A DNA stretch of 64,000 nt from Janthinobacterium psychrotolerans (lineage in GTDB: Bacteria > Pseudomonadota > Gammaproteobacteria > Burkholderiales > Burkholderiaceae_D). The notes below the pieces were generated by a model that saw only the letters and a list, made by a program, of their open reading frames with translations, did no database searches and was not told the DNA's origin. The translations under genes were made by a program, and so were the position numbers. Of the stretch, positions 29,016-37,416 are shown piece after piece. Every line of letters starts with the position of its first letter. The first letter of the stretch is position 1. Location of the stretch: NCBI RefSeq assembly GCF_001677885.1, contig NZ_LOCQ01000060.1, positions 1 to 64,000 of the forward strand. Reading direction: 5' to 3'.

Positions 29016-30457
29016 GCCACACGTCCATGCCTACCCTGCGCCGCAGCGCGCCCTACGCGCTGCCGATCAAATTCCTCCAGTTCGGCCAAGGCAACTTCAT
29101 GCGCGGCTTTTTTGACTGGCAGGTCGACCTGCTCAACGAGCGCACTGGCCTGAACGCCGGCGTGGTCGTGGTGCGTCCGCGCGGCGGCGGCGGCTCGCCC
29201 CTGCTCGACGTGCAGGACGGCTTGTTTACCACCGTCGTGCGCGGCCTCGACGACAGCGGCGCGCCCGTCAGCGCGTACCGCACCATCGCCTGCGTGCAGC
29301 GCGAGATCAACCCGGCCACCATGTACGGCGACTACCTGGCGCTGGCGCAACTGCCCGAGCTGCGCTTTGTCGTCTCCAACACCACCGAGGCCGGCATCGC
29401 CACCAACGACAGCGATGCGTTCGGCGACGCGCCGCCGTCAAGCTTTCCCGCCAAGCTGGCGCGCCTGCTGTTCGACCGCTACACGTATTTCAAGGGCAGC
29501 GCGGACAAAGGCGTGGTGCTGCTGCCGTGCGAACTGATCGACAACAATGGCCCGGCCCTGAAGGCGGCCGTGCTGCATTTCGCGCGCCTGTGGCAGCTCG
29601 ACGCCGGCTTTGCCGCGTGGATCGATTCGGCCTGCGTATTTTGCTCGACCCTGGTCGACCGCATCGTCACCGGTTTTCCCGACGGCGAAGCCGAAGCGAT
29701 TGCGGCGGACCTCGGTTACACCGACCAGTTCCTGGTGGCGGCCGAGTATTACTACCTGTTCGTCATCGAAGGCCCGGCCTGGCTGGCCGAGGAACTGCAT
29801 CTGGCTGGCGCTGGCTTGAATATCCGGCTGGTCGACGACATCGCGCCGTATAAAAAGCGCAAGGTCGGCATTCTGAACGGCGGCCATACGGCGCTGGTGC
29901 CGGTGGCCCTGCTGGCCGGCCTGGAAACCGTGGGCCAGGCCGTCAACGACGAACAGGTCGGCGCCTTTCTGGCGGACACGCTGGCGCAGGAAATCATTCC
30001 GGCCCTGCCGCTGCCGCAGGACGAACTGCAGCAATTTGCGCGCGACGTGCTGCTGCGCTTTCGCAACCCGTATATCCAGCACCGCCTGGCCTCGATTGCC
30101 CTCAACAGCTGGAGCAAATTTGCCGCCCGCATCGCGCCGCAACTGCTGCGCCACGTGGAAGTGCAGGGCCAGCTGCCGCAACGGCTGGTGCTGGCCCTGG
30201 CCGCCACCATGCGCCTGTATCGCGGCGACGTGATCGCGCTGGCTGACGATGCGGCCACGCTGGCCTGGTTCAAGGCCGCCTGGGCGGACGTCGATGCGGG
30301 CGCCTTGAGTCTGGCGCAACTGGCGCAGGGCTGGCTGGCCAACGAAAAAGTGTGGGGCCGCGACATGCATGCGGTGCCGGGCCTGGCGCAGGCGGTGGCC
30401 GGCGCGCTGGCGCGCATCGACGCGCAGGGCATGCGCGGCGCCCTGCAGGCGCTGTAA
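29012..30457 (+). CDS. uxaB: Tagaturonate reductase (altronate oxidoreductase)
   Basis: A 481-residue mannitol-dehydrogenase-family enzyme. The N-terminal FLQFGQGNFMRGFFDWQVD is the Rossmann/NAD start typical of UxaB; VVSNTTEAGI, CELIDNNG and YKKRKVGILNGGHT (catalytic Lys-Asn-His region) follow. It reduces tagaturonate to altronate with NADH. The GTG at 29012 overlaps the uxaA stop; ATG 29027 is an alternative start five codons in. Followed by a 125-bp gap with a GC palindrome before the transporter gene. Confidence 0.94.
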   Translation: MSHTSMPTLRRSAPYALPIKFLQFGQGNFMRGFFDWQVDLLNERTGLNAGVVVVRPRGGGGSPLLDVQDGLFTTVVRGLDDSGAPVSAYRTIACVQREINPATMYGDYLALAQLPELRFVVSNTTEAGIATNDSDAFGDAPPSSFPAKLARLLFDRYTYFKGSADKGVVLLPCELIDNNGPALKAAVLHFARLWQLDAGFAAWIDSACVFCSTLVDRIVTGFPDGEAEAIAADLGYTDQFLVAAEYYYLFVIEGPAWLAEELHLAGAGLNIRLVDDIAPYKKRKVGILNGGHTALVPVALLAGLETVGQAVNDEQVGAFLADTLAQEIIPALPLPQDELQQFARDVLLRFRNPYIQHRLASIALNSWSKFAARIAPQLLRHVEVQGQLPQRLVLALAATMRLYRGDVIALADDAATLAWFKAAWADVDAGALSLAQLAQGWLANEKVWGRDMHAVPGLAQAVAGALARIDAQGMRGALQAL

Positions 30458-30539
30458 AAAAAGTTTCAGCAGTACCGCAGTAAAAGTAAAACCGAGGCCG
30501 AAGGCACTTCCACAAGGAAGGCTGAACGGCCCGCAAAGT

Positions 30540-30559
30540 GGCGGCGCAGCTGCGCCGCC
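30540..30559 (+). other. 20-bp perfect GC palindrome in the uxaB-transporter gap
   Basis: GGCGGCGCAGCTGCGCCGCC is perfectly self-complementary and would form a very stable hairpin in mRNA 23 bases before the transporter start. No T-tract follows, so it is more likely an mRNA processing or stability element than a terminator. Confidence 0.5.
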
Positions 30560-30582
30560 GTGGATGGCTAGAGGGAGACAAA

Positions 30583-31875
30583 ATGACTAAAGTACGCGGC
30601 ATGCGCTGGTGGATGGTCGGGCTGGTGACGGCTGGACTGATCGTGAATTATTTGGCGCGCAATACCTTGTCGGTGGCGGCGCCAACGATGATGAGCGAGC
30701 TCAATATCACCACCCAGCAGTATTCCTATATCGTGGTGGCGTGGCAGGTCTGCTACGCGCTGATGCAGCCGATCGCCGGCTATGTGATCGACGCGGTGGG
30801 CACCAAGATCGGTTTTGCGATGTTCGCGCTGGCCTGGTCGGTGGCCTGCGCCTGCGCCGCCATGGCGACCGGCTGGCAAAGCATGGCGCTGTTTCGCGGC
30901 ATGCTGGGCCTGACCGAAGCGGCCGGCATCCCCGCCGGCGTGAAAGCGACCACCGAGTGGTTCCCGGCCAAGGAGCGTTCGATCGCCATCGGCTGGTTCA
31001 ATATCGGTTCCTCGATCGGCGCCCTGTGCGCGCCGCCGCTGGTGGTCTGGACCATTCTGCACGGCAGCTGGCAGATGTCGTTTGTCATCGTCGGCGCCAT
31101 CGGCATCGTCTGGACCGGCTTGTGGCTGGCATTCTACAAGCACCCGCGCGACCAGAAGATGCTCTCCGACAAGGAGCGCGATTTTATCCTCGAAGGCCAG
31201 GAGCAGAGCGACGCCAATGGTGCCGGCGTGGCGCCGAAAGCGCGCTGGCACCAGATCGTGCGCAGCCGTAATTTCTGGGCCATCGCGATTCCGCGCTTCC
31301 TGTCCGAACCGGCCTGGCAGACCTTCAATGCCTGGATTCCCCTGTACATGGCCACCGAGCGCCACATGAACATCAAGGAAATCGCCATGTTCGCCTGGCT
31401 GCCGTTCCTGGCCGCCGATATCGGCTGCGTGCTGGGGGGGTATTTGAGCCCATGGTTCCACAAATACTGGAAAGTGTCGCTGTTTACCTCGCGCAAGCTG
31501 GTGGTGGTGGTCGGCGCCGTGTGCATGATCGGCCCGGCCTGCATCGGCCTCGTTGCCAGCCCGTATGCGGCGATTGCCTTGCTGTGCGTGGGCGGCTTTG
31601 CCCACCAGACCCTGTCCGGTGCGCTCTATTCGATCACCTCGGACGTCTTCGGCAAGAACGAAGTGGCCACCGCCACGGGCCTGGCCGGCATGTCCGGCTA
31701 CCTGGGCGCCACCATTTTCACCCTGCTGTTCGGCGTGCTGGTCACCCTGGTCGGCTACAGCCCGCTGTTCATGCTGCTGGCCGTGTTCGACCTGGTGGCC
31801 GCCGCCGTGGTGTGCATGTTGATACGCGAAAAAATCGCGCCATCGGTCCCGCTGGGCAAACCGGCCTTCGGCTGA
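30583..31875 (+). CDS. exuT: MFS hexuronate transporter (ExuT-like, ACS family)
   Basis: A 430-residue major facilitator with twelve predicted helices. RGMRWWMVGLVTAGLIVNYLARN at the start, FRGMLGLTEAAGIPAGVKATTEWFPAKERSIAIGWFN (the motif typical of anion:cation symporters of the ExuT/GudP type) and a central loop KHPRDQKMLSDKERDFI all fit hexuronate permeases. It would import galacturonate with protons across the inner membrane. GAGGGAGAC precedes ATG 30583. It sits between the catabolic genes and the porin, so the locus encodes passage across both membranes. Confidence 0.88.
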   Translation: MTKVRGMRWWMVGLVTAGLIVNYLARNTLSVAAPTMMSELNITTQQYSYIVVAWQVCYALMQPIAGYVIDAVGTKIGFAMFALAWSVACACAAMATGWQSMALFRGMLGLTEAAGIPAGVKATTEWFPAKERSIAIGWFNIGSSIGALCAPPLVVWTILHGSWQMSFVIVGAIGIVWTGLWLAFYKHPRDQKMLSDKERDFILEGQEQSDANGAGVAPKARWHQIVRSRNFWAIAIPRFLSEPAWQTFNAWIPLYMATERHMNIKEIAMFAWLPFLAADIGCVLGGYLSPWFHKYWKVSLFTSRKLVVVVGAVCMIGPACIGLVASPYAAIALLCVGGFAHQTLSGALYSITSDVFGKNEVATATGLAGMSGYLGATIFTLLFGVLVTLVGYSPLFMLLAVFDLVAAAVVCMLIREKIAPSVPLGKPAFG

Positions 31876-31987
31876 CGCCAGCCTTTCACTCCCTTCGACC
31901 TGTTCATATCCGCGCCGGGCGGAGGGATCACCATTTTCAACGAAGTTAATAAAGCGCCACCCCAAGGCGCGACCAGAGGAGAAAGAC

Positions 31988-33259
31988 ATGCAACAACTGA
32001 ACACCAAATTGACCCGCCGCGTGCTGGCCACCGCACTGCTGGCGGCCCTGTCGGGCGGCGTCATGGCGCAAAGCTTCATGGAAGAGCGCAAGGTCGAAAC
32101 GCGCATCTATGGCTTTTTGAACGGCGAGATCGAATCGGTGAAAGCCGAAGGCGGCGCCACCCCGTACGGCAGCCGTGGCCGCGTCTCGGACGGCAATTCG
32201 CGCATCGGCTTTGCCGGCTCGATCGGCATCAAGGGCGACGTGCGCGGCCTGTGGCAGATCGAAGGCAGCCTGAACAACTTTGACGAAGGCGGCATCAACG
32301 GCCAGGGCAAGTCCTCGACCATCGAATCGCGCAATACCTTTGTCGGCATCGAGAGCAAACGCTTTGGCCGCTTCATCATCGGCAACAACGATTCCGTCTA
32401 CCGCAGCCTGGTCGGCTCGGGCGGCGCCCTGGGCGGCAATCTGGGCCTGACGGTGCAGGGCCTGGACGTGTGGAACAATACTTCGGCCCAGTTGAGCGGC
32501 AATGCCGACAGCCTGTTCGGCCGCGGCGAAGCGCGCTACAAGAACTCGGCCCACTACCTGTCGCCGCAATGGAACGGCTTCCAGGCTGGCGCCTCCTACG
32601 GTTTCGATGAGGTGCGCGACACCGGCGACGACCGCGCGCGCTACGCGCTGGCCGCCAAGTACAGCATCGGCGCCTTCTCGATCGGCGCCGGCTACGACCG
32701 CCAGCAAAACACCGGCGTGGACGTGGAAAACCTGTCCAAGGGTTTTGGTTTTCGCAACACCTCGGTGAGCGGCGTGAACACCTCGTTCTACAAGGTGCTG
32801 GCGACCTACAAGTTCCCGACCAAGACCAGCGTTGGCCTGGGCTTCGAGTCGGGCAGCTACGGCTATGCGCGGCAGTCGCTGCCAACCCCCGGCAATATCT
32901 ACACGGCCCTGCAAACGGGCAGCATGAAGCAGCGCTCGGTGATGGCGTCGCTGACGCAGGAAGTGGGCTTTGACACCACCGTGATGCTGGCCGCCGGCAA
33001 GCTGGGCAAGCTCGACAACACCACCTTCGGCCGCGCCGACGACTTCGGCGCCACGCAAGTGTCGCTGGGCGCGACCTACCGGATCGACGAACAGTTCATG
33101 CCCTATGTGTACTTCACGCGCATCAACAACAAGTCGCAGCAGAACGTCAACCTGGGCCAGTCGCCGCTGCACAGCAACAAGGCCGGCACCGACGACGCCT
33201 TCCTGGCGCCCGGCAATTCGCCACGCGCCTTCGGCATCGGCATGATCGCCCGTTTCTAA
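31988..33259 (+). CDS. Outer-membrane porin (betaproteobacterial general porin type)
   Basis: A 423-residue beta-barrel porin. A signal peptide ends ...LSGGVMA|QS near residue 28; the mature part starts with VETRIYGFLNGEIE and ends with GIGMIARF, having the C-terminal phenylalanine needed for outer-membrane assembly. Motifs SRIGFAGSIGIKGDVRGLWQIE and NTFVGIESKRFGRFIIGN are typical of trimeric porin_4 proteins. AGAGGAGAAAG precedes the ATG. Its place between a hexuronate transporter and a polygalacturonase suggests a route for oligogalacturonides. Selectivity is inference. Confidence 0.9.
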   Translation: MQQLNTKLTRRVLATALLAALSGGVMAQSFMEERKVETRIYGFLNGEIESVKAEGGATPYGSRGRVSDGNSRIGFAGSIGIKGDVRGLWQIEGSLNNFDEGGINGQGKSSTIESRNTFVGIESKRFGRFIIGNNDSVYRSLVGSGGALGGNLGLTVQGLDVWNNTSAQLSGNADSLFGRGEARYKNSAHYLSPQWNGFQAGASYGFDEVRDTGDDRARYALAAKYSIGAFSIGAGYDRQQNTGVDVENLSKGFGFRNTSVSGVNTSFYKVLATYKFPTKTSVGLGFESGSYGYARQSLPTPGNIYTALQTGSMKQRSVMASLTQEVGFDTTVMLAAGKLGKLDNTTFGRADDFGATQVSLGATYRIDEQFMPYVYFTRINNKSQQNVNLGQSPLHSNKAGTDDAFLAPGNSPRAFGIGMIARF

Positions 33260-33335
33260 ATTTGTTCCAAAAAGAGCCGGCGCGAGCCGGCACACAGCGC
33301 GCCCCAGAGCGCGCTTCCATCAGGAGATGCACACA

Positions 33336-35471
33336 ATGAAATCAGGTATCAAACAACGCAATACAGGCTGGACGCAGGCATGCGTCGCCCTGCCGCTGGC
33401 CGTCATGCTGGCCGCTTGCGGCGGCGGTGGCGACACCAAGGGCGCAACGGCCACCAGCTACACCCCGGGCAGCGTGTTCCAGGTCGGCACTACCGCCTTC
33501 GATCCGGATCTGCCGGCCGAGCCGACGCTGCCGAAAGACACGCAAGTCTGCGCCACCCTGGAAGCGAAGCCCAACCTGGTGCGCCGTCCGGACGGTTCGC
33601 TGCCGCCGGAAGCCGACCCGTCGAAAGCCGGCGTCGGCGTGGCCGTGACCACCGCCACCGCCAATCCTGACCAGGCCCGCATCCAGGCCGCGCTCGACGC
33701 CTGCGGCGCCGCGGTCGACGCCGAAGTGGGCGCGAAAATCGCCGCCGCCGATGCCGCCGCCACCGCCGCGCAAAAAACCGCCAACGTCAAGAACGTCAAT
33801 ATCGCCGGCGTCTCCGGCGAAGAGCTGGCCAAGCCCGAATACCGCGCCAGCAAATACGCGGTGCGCCTGGTGGTCAACAAATCCGGCGTGGGCGACGGCT
33901 TTATCAGCGGCCCCTTGACCCTGCCGTCCGGCGTCACGCTGTGGATCGACAAGGGCGTGACCCTGTACGCGTCGCGCGACGTGACCACCTATTCGCCGAA
34001 CCCGGCCGGCCCGTACTGCGGCAATACCGCGGTCAGCTCGACCAAGGCCGGCAGCTCCGGCAATTGCAGCGCGCTCATCAACGGCTCCAACCTGGTCAAC
34101 TCGGCCGTGATGGGCGATGGTTCGATCGACAGCCGCGCCTATGCTGAAATCGTCACCACCAACAAGCTGTACCCGCTGATGAAGGTCGACATGACCTGCT
34201 CGAACACCTATACCGCCTATGCCGCCGGCAAGCAGGCGGCCGACGGCGTGTCGTGCGATAACGGCGGCACCACGGTCGACTCGAAATCGTCGGCGCGCAA
34301 CATGAGCTGGTGGGACCTGGCCTTCCTCGGCAATATGGTGCAGAACGGCGTGACGGGCACGGGCTCGCAGTCGAACTTCCGCATGATGGTGTTCAACTAT
34401 GCGAAAAACCTGACCCTGTACCGCATCTCGCTCAACAACAGCGCCAACTTCCACGTCGTGCCGAGCGGCGTCGATGGCCTGACGGTATGGGGCGTGAAAG
34501 TGCAGACCCCGACCCTGGCGGCGTTCGCCAATCCGGCCGGCAATGGCAACCCGCTGTACAACGGCGAAACCTACAACGCCGACAACGTCAAGAACACCGA
34601 CGCGTTCGATCCGGGCGCGGCTGGCAAGGCGATTTCGGGCAAGCTGGCCACCGGCAGCAACACCACCTCGACCGGCGCCATGTCGTTCGACGGCTACCTG
34701 AAGAACTTCGTGTTTGCGTATAATTTCGTCAGCACCGGCGACGATGACGTGGCCCTGAAAGGCAGCGCCAATCCGTCGCCGCCAGGTTCCGGCCTGTTCG
34801 CCATCGACGGCAAGCGCGATGTGCGGTCGGACCGCAAGCACGGCATGATCATCGCCCACAACCATATCTACTGGGGCCATGGCATTTCGGTCGGCAGCGA
34901 GACGAATGCGGGCGTGACCAATGTCGAAGTGTATGACAACTCGTTTACCCACTCCGAAGAAGGCCTGCGCATCAAGTCCGACTATGCGCGTGGCGGCGAA
35001 GTGAGCAATATCCACTACCGCAACATCTGCATCCGCGACGCCCTCAACGCGCTGCTGTTTACCACGTATTACAGCACCAAGGCGCTGCCGGCGGCCGGCC
35101 CGCAGATTCCGAACTTCCACGATATCACGCTGGACAATGTGCGCATCCTGGGTAACACTGCCATCAAGCTGCAAGGCTTCAAGGAAAACACGGGCGGCTT
35201 TGCCAACCCGCAATATCCGCTGGTGATGAACCTGAACAACGTGGTGACGGACTCGCCGAATGGCACCACCATGACGTCGTCGGATGCGAACCTGACGATC
35301 AAGGGCAGCAACCTGCCGATCTTCGCCAACGCCGCCGAGCGCGTGACGGTCAACGGCACGGCCACGCAAGCGGTCGACGTCGACAAGGTGGTCGATTGCA
35401 GCCGCGCCTTCGTCGACTTCCCGGCGATCGGCCAGTCCAACCTGTTCGGTTCGACCTGGGACAAGAAGTAA
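33336..35471 (+). CDS. GH28 polygalacturonase lipoprotein
   Basis: A 711-residue enzyme with a lipoprotein signal (lipobox LAAC, Cys 28) followed by a glycine-rich linker and a long unconserved region (30-190). The C-terminal beta-helix carries the GH28 catalytic set: N420-T-D422, G468-D-D-D471, G514-H-G and R545-I-K547. It hydrolyses alpha-1,4-galacturonosyl bonds of pectate. A lipid anchor would hold it on the outer membrane rather than releasing it. AGGAG stands ten bases before ATG 33336; an ATG nine bases earlier is too near. Endo or exo mode cannot be decided, though the large insertions resemble exo-acting enzymes. Confidence 0.9.
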   Translation: MKSGIKQRNTGWTQACVALPLAVMLAACGGGGDTKGATATSYTPGSVFQVGTTAFDPDLPAEPTLPKDTQVCATLEAKPNLVRRPDGSLPPEADPSKAGVGVAVTTATANPDQARIQAALDACGAAVDAEVGAKIAAADAAATAAQKTANVKNVNIAGVSGEELAKPEYRASKYAVRLVVNKSGVGDGFISGPLTLPSGVTLWIDKGVTLYASRDVTTYSPNPAGPYCGNTAVSSTKAGSSGNCSALINGSNLVNSAVMGDGSIDSRAYAEIVTTNKLYPLMKVDMTCSNTYTAYAAGKQAADGVSCDNGGTTVDSKSSARNMSWWDLAFLGNMVQNGVTGTGSQSNFRMMVFNYAKNLTLYRISLNNSANFHVVPSGVDGLTVWGVKVQTPTLAAFANPAGNGNPLYNGETYNADNVKNTDAFDPGAAGKAISGKLATGSNTTSTGAMSFDGYLKNFVFAYNFVSTGDDDVALKGSANPSPPGSGLFAIDGKRDVRSDRKHGMIIAHNHIYWGHGISVGSETNAGVTNVEVYDNSFTHSEEGLRIKSDYARGGEVSNIHYRNICIRDALNALLFTTYYSTKALPAAGPQIPNFHDITLDNVRILGNTAIKLQGFKENTGGFANPQYPLVMNLNNVVTDSPNGTTMTSSDANLTIKGSNLPIFANAAERVTVNGTATQAVDVDKVVDCSRAFVDFPAIGQSNLFGSTWDKK

Positions 35472-35500
35472 GCGTCAGTTACAAGCCTTGAGAGCACCCT

Positions 35501-35535
35501 GCCGCGCCGGCCATCTTCACCGATGCCGGCGCGGC
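35501..35535 (+). other. 11-bp perfect stem between the polygalacturonase and KDG kinase genes
   Basis: GCCGCGCCGGC (35501-35511) pairs with GCCGGCGCGGC (35525-35535) around a 13-nt loop, 30 bases after the polygalacturonase stop. No T-tract follows. It may protect the upstream mRNA from 3' decay or attenuate read-through. Confidence 0.5.
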
Positions 35536-35568
35536 GTCACGCTGGCATTCATGATCGATAGGAGTGAG

Positions 35569-36519
35569 ATGGAGACGAACAATAGCGCCGGCACCGTGTT
35601 TGTAATCGGCGAATGCATGATCGAACTGCAGCGTGGGCAACGCGGCGCCACGGCGCAGGCGATGGATTACCGTTTCGGCGGCGATACCCTCAACGCCGCC
35701 GTGTACCTGGCGCGCCTGGTCGACGCCAGCCGCCACCGCATCGCCTATGTGACGGCGCTCGGTACCGACGGCCTGTCCGACGACATGGCCGCCAGCTGGC
35801 AGGCCGAGGGCATCGACACAGCCTGCGTGCAGCGCCTGGCCGACAAGCTGCCCGGCATGTATCTGATCGAGACCGATGCCGACGGCGAGCGGCGCTTCCA
35901 TTACTGGCGCAGCGATTCGGCGGCGCGCCACTGGCTGCGCGGCCCGCAGGCGCCCGCCATCCTGGCGCAACTGGCGCAAGCGCCGTATGTCTATTTGTCC
36001 GGCATCAGCCTGGCGATTTTGTCGCCTGCCGACCGCGACCTGCTGCTGGCGACCCTGGCGCAGTGCCGTGCGAATGGCGGCCAGATCGTCTTCGACAATA
36101 ACTACCGGCCCCGCCTTTGGGAGGGGGCGCAAGTGGCCGCCGGGGTTTATCATCGCGTATTGCAGCTGTCCTCGCTGGCCCTGCTGACGCTCGATGATGA
36201 AGAAGCGCTGCATGGCGCGGCGTCGGTCGAACAGGTGATCGCACGCACCAGCGCGCTGGGCGTGGCCGAAATCGTGCTCAAGCGCGGTGGACAGCCCTGC
36301 ATCGTCTGGCGCGACGGCCAGCTGCGGGAAGTGGCGGCGCCGCCGGTGGCCAGGGTGGTCGACACCACGGCCGCCGGCGACTCGTTCGGCGCTGCCTATT
36401 TCGCGGCGCGTCTGGCGGGCCAGAACCCGGCCGACGCGGCCCTGGCAGGCCACCGCCTGGCCGGCTGCGTGATCGGCCAGCGCGGCGCGATTATCGCGCG
36501 CGCGCTGATGCCGCGTTGA
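35569..36519 (+). CDS. kdgK: 2-dehydro-3-deoxygluconokinase
   Basis: A 316-residue PfkB/ribokinase-family sugar kinase. N-terminal VFVIGECMIELQRG, substrate region MDYRFGGDTLNAAVYLARL, and the PfkB signature with catalytic Asp in VVDTTAAGDSFGAAYFAARL. FDNNYRPRLW is the conserved KDG-kinase motif. It phosphorylates KDG to KDPG, the step after UxaA. AGGAG stands five to six bases before ATG 35569, which is preferred over ATG 35551. The following KDPG aldolase is not encoded in this window. Confidence 0.93.
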   Translation: METNNSAGTVFVIGECMIELQRGQRGATAQAMDYRFGGDTLNAAVYLARLVDASRHRIAYVTALGTDGLSDDMAASWQAEGIDTACVQRLADKLPGMYLIETDADGERRFHYWRSDSAARHWLRGPQAPAILAQLAQAPYVYLSGISLAILSPADRDLLLATLAQCRANGGQIVFDNNYRPRLWEGAQVAAGVYHRVLQLSSLALLTLDDEEALHGAASVEQVIARTSALGVAEIVLKRGGQPCIVWRDGQLREVAAPPVARVVDTTAAGDSFGAAYFAARLAGQNPADAALAGHRLAGCVIGQRGAIIARALMPR

Positions 36520-36546
36520 CAAGCTCGTAATGAGAGTGGACAGGGT

Positions 36547-37317
36547 ATGATCGCTTGCCCTGTCGTTGATCCGTTTAACCTGGCCCAGCCTATGAATCTG
36601 TCGTCTTTTTCTCCTCCTGCCGCCGGTGCCGAAACCGGCATCAGCGCTGCGCGCCGCGTGTACGGCCTGCTGCGCCAGCGCATCGTCGAGATGAGCATGC
36701 TGCCCGGCACGCGCATCGTCGAAAAGGAGCTGGCCGAAGAACTGGGCACCAGCCGCACGCCCGTGCATGAAGCGGTGCAGCGGCTGGCCGAGGAAGGCCT
36801 GATCGAGGTGCTGCCCAGGGTCGGCACCTTTGTCGCGCGCATTCCGCTCGACTCGCTCGAAGAAGCCATGCTGGTGCGCTGTGCGCTGGAAACGGCGATC
36901 ATTGAAAAAGCCACCGAACGGGCCACGCCGGAAGGCATCGCCCGCCTGCGCGCCATCCTCGCCACGCAGGCCGAATGCATCGCCAACAACGATATCCGCG
37001 GCTTTCACCGCACCGACGAAGGCTTTCATGCGGCGCTCGCCGAACTGTCCGGCTATCCCGGCGTGTGGCCGATGATCCTGCAGGCCAAAACGCAGATGGA
37101 CCGCTATCGCCAGTTGACTTTGCCACTGGAAGGGCGCATGAGCGACGTGATGCACGAGCACAGCGAGGTGATCGAAGCGGTGGCCTCGGGCGACCCGAAG
37201 ATTGCTGTCGCCGCCATGCGCAGCCATCTCGACCATGTGCTGCCGGTGCTGGAAATAACCCGCAAACTGCGGCCTGAATACTTCATGCCGCACCTCGCCA
37301 CCAAACCTTTGCGCTAG
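36547..37317 (+). CDS. GntR-family regulator, FadR subfamily, of the galacturonate locus
   Basis: About 256 residues (241 if the ATG at 36592 is used; neither has a strong ribosome site). The N-terminal winged helix has YGLLRQRIVEMSMLPGTRIVEKELAEELGTSRTPVHEAVQRLAEEGLIEV. The C-terminal all-helical FCD domain has the metal-ligand pattern HRTDEGFH (Asp, His), DVMHEHSEVIEAVASGD and AMRSHLDHV. Regulators of this type (UxuR/ExuR/LgoR) sense hexuronates or their products. It follows kdgK by 27 bases and is the best candidate to bind the CTGATATAT sites at 25910-25943. Confidence 0.9.
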   Translation: MIACPVVDPFNLAQPMNLSSFSPPAAGAETGISAARRVYGLLRQRIVEMSMLPGTRIVEKELAEELGTSRTPVHEAVQRLAEEGLIEVLPRVGTFVARIPLDSLEEAMLVRCALETAIIEKATERATPEGIARLRAILATQAECIANNDIRGFHRTDEGFHAALAELSGYPGVWPMILQAKTQMDRYRQLTLPLEGRMSDVMHEHSEVIEAVASGDPKIAVAAMRSHLDHVLPVLEITRKLRPEYFMPHLATKPLR

Positions 37318-37416
37318 CTCCCTTTTCTGCCAGCCAGTCCCGATGGGCCGCCACACGCGCGCGGCCAGGGGCCGTCACGTCCATGGCAGATGCGCTGCGC
37401 CTTTTGAAAGAACATC

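Noticed and set aside
31876-33335. Short hairpins around the porin gene (for example GCCGGC-GCGA-GCCGGC near 33280) as terminators
   Set aside because: Stems are short, lack T-tracts and are expected by chance in GC-rich DNA.
33342-35369. Minus-strand ORF of 675 codons opposite the polygalacturonase
   Set aside because: Composition is Arg/His/Gly/Ala-rich without any motif; the plus strand carries all GH28 catalytic residues and a lipoprotein signal.
35479-37356. Minus-strand ORF of 625 codons over kdgK and the GntR gene
   Set aside because: Spans two well-defined genes and the gap between them; amino-acid composition typical of shadow frames.
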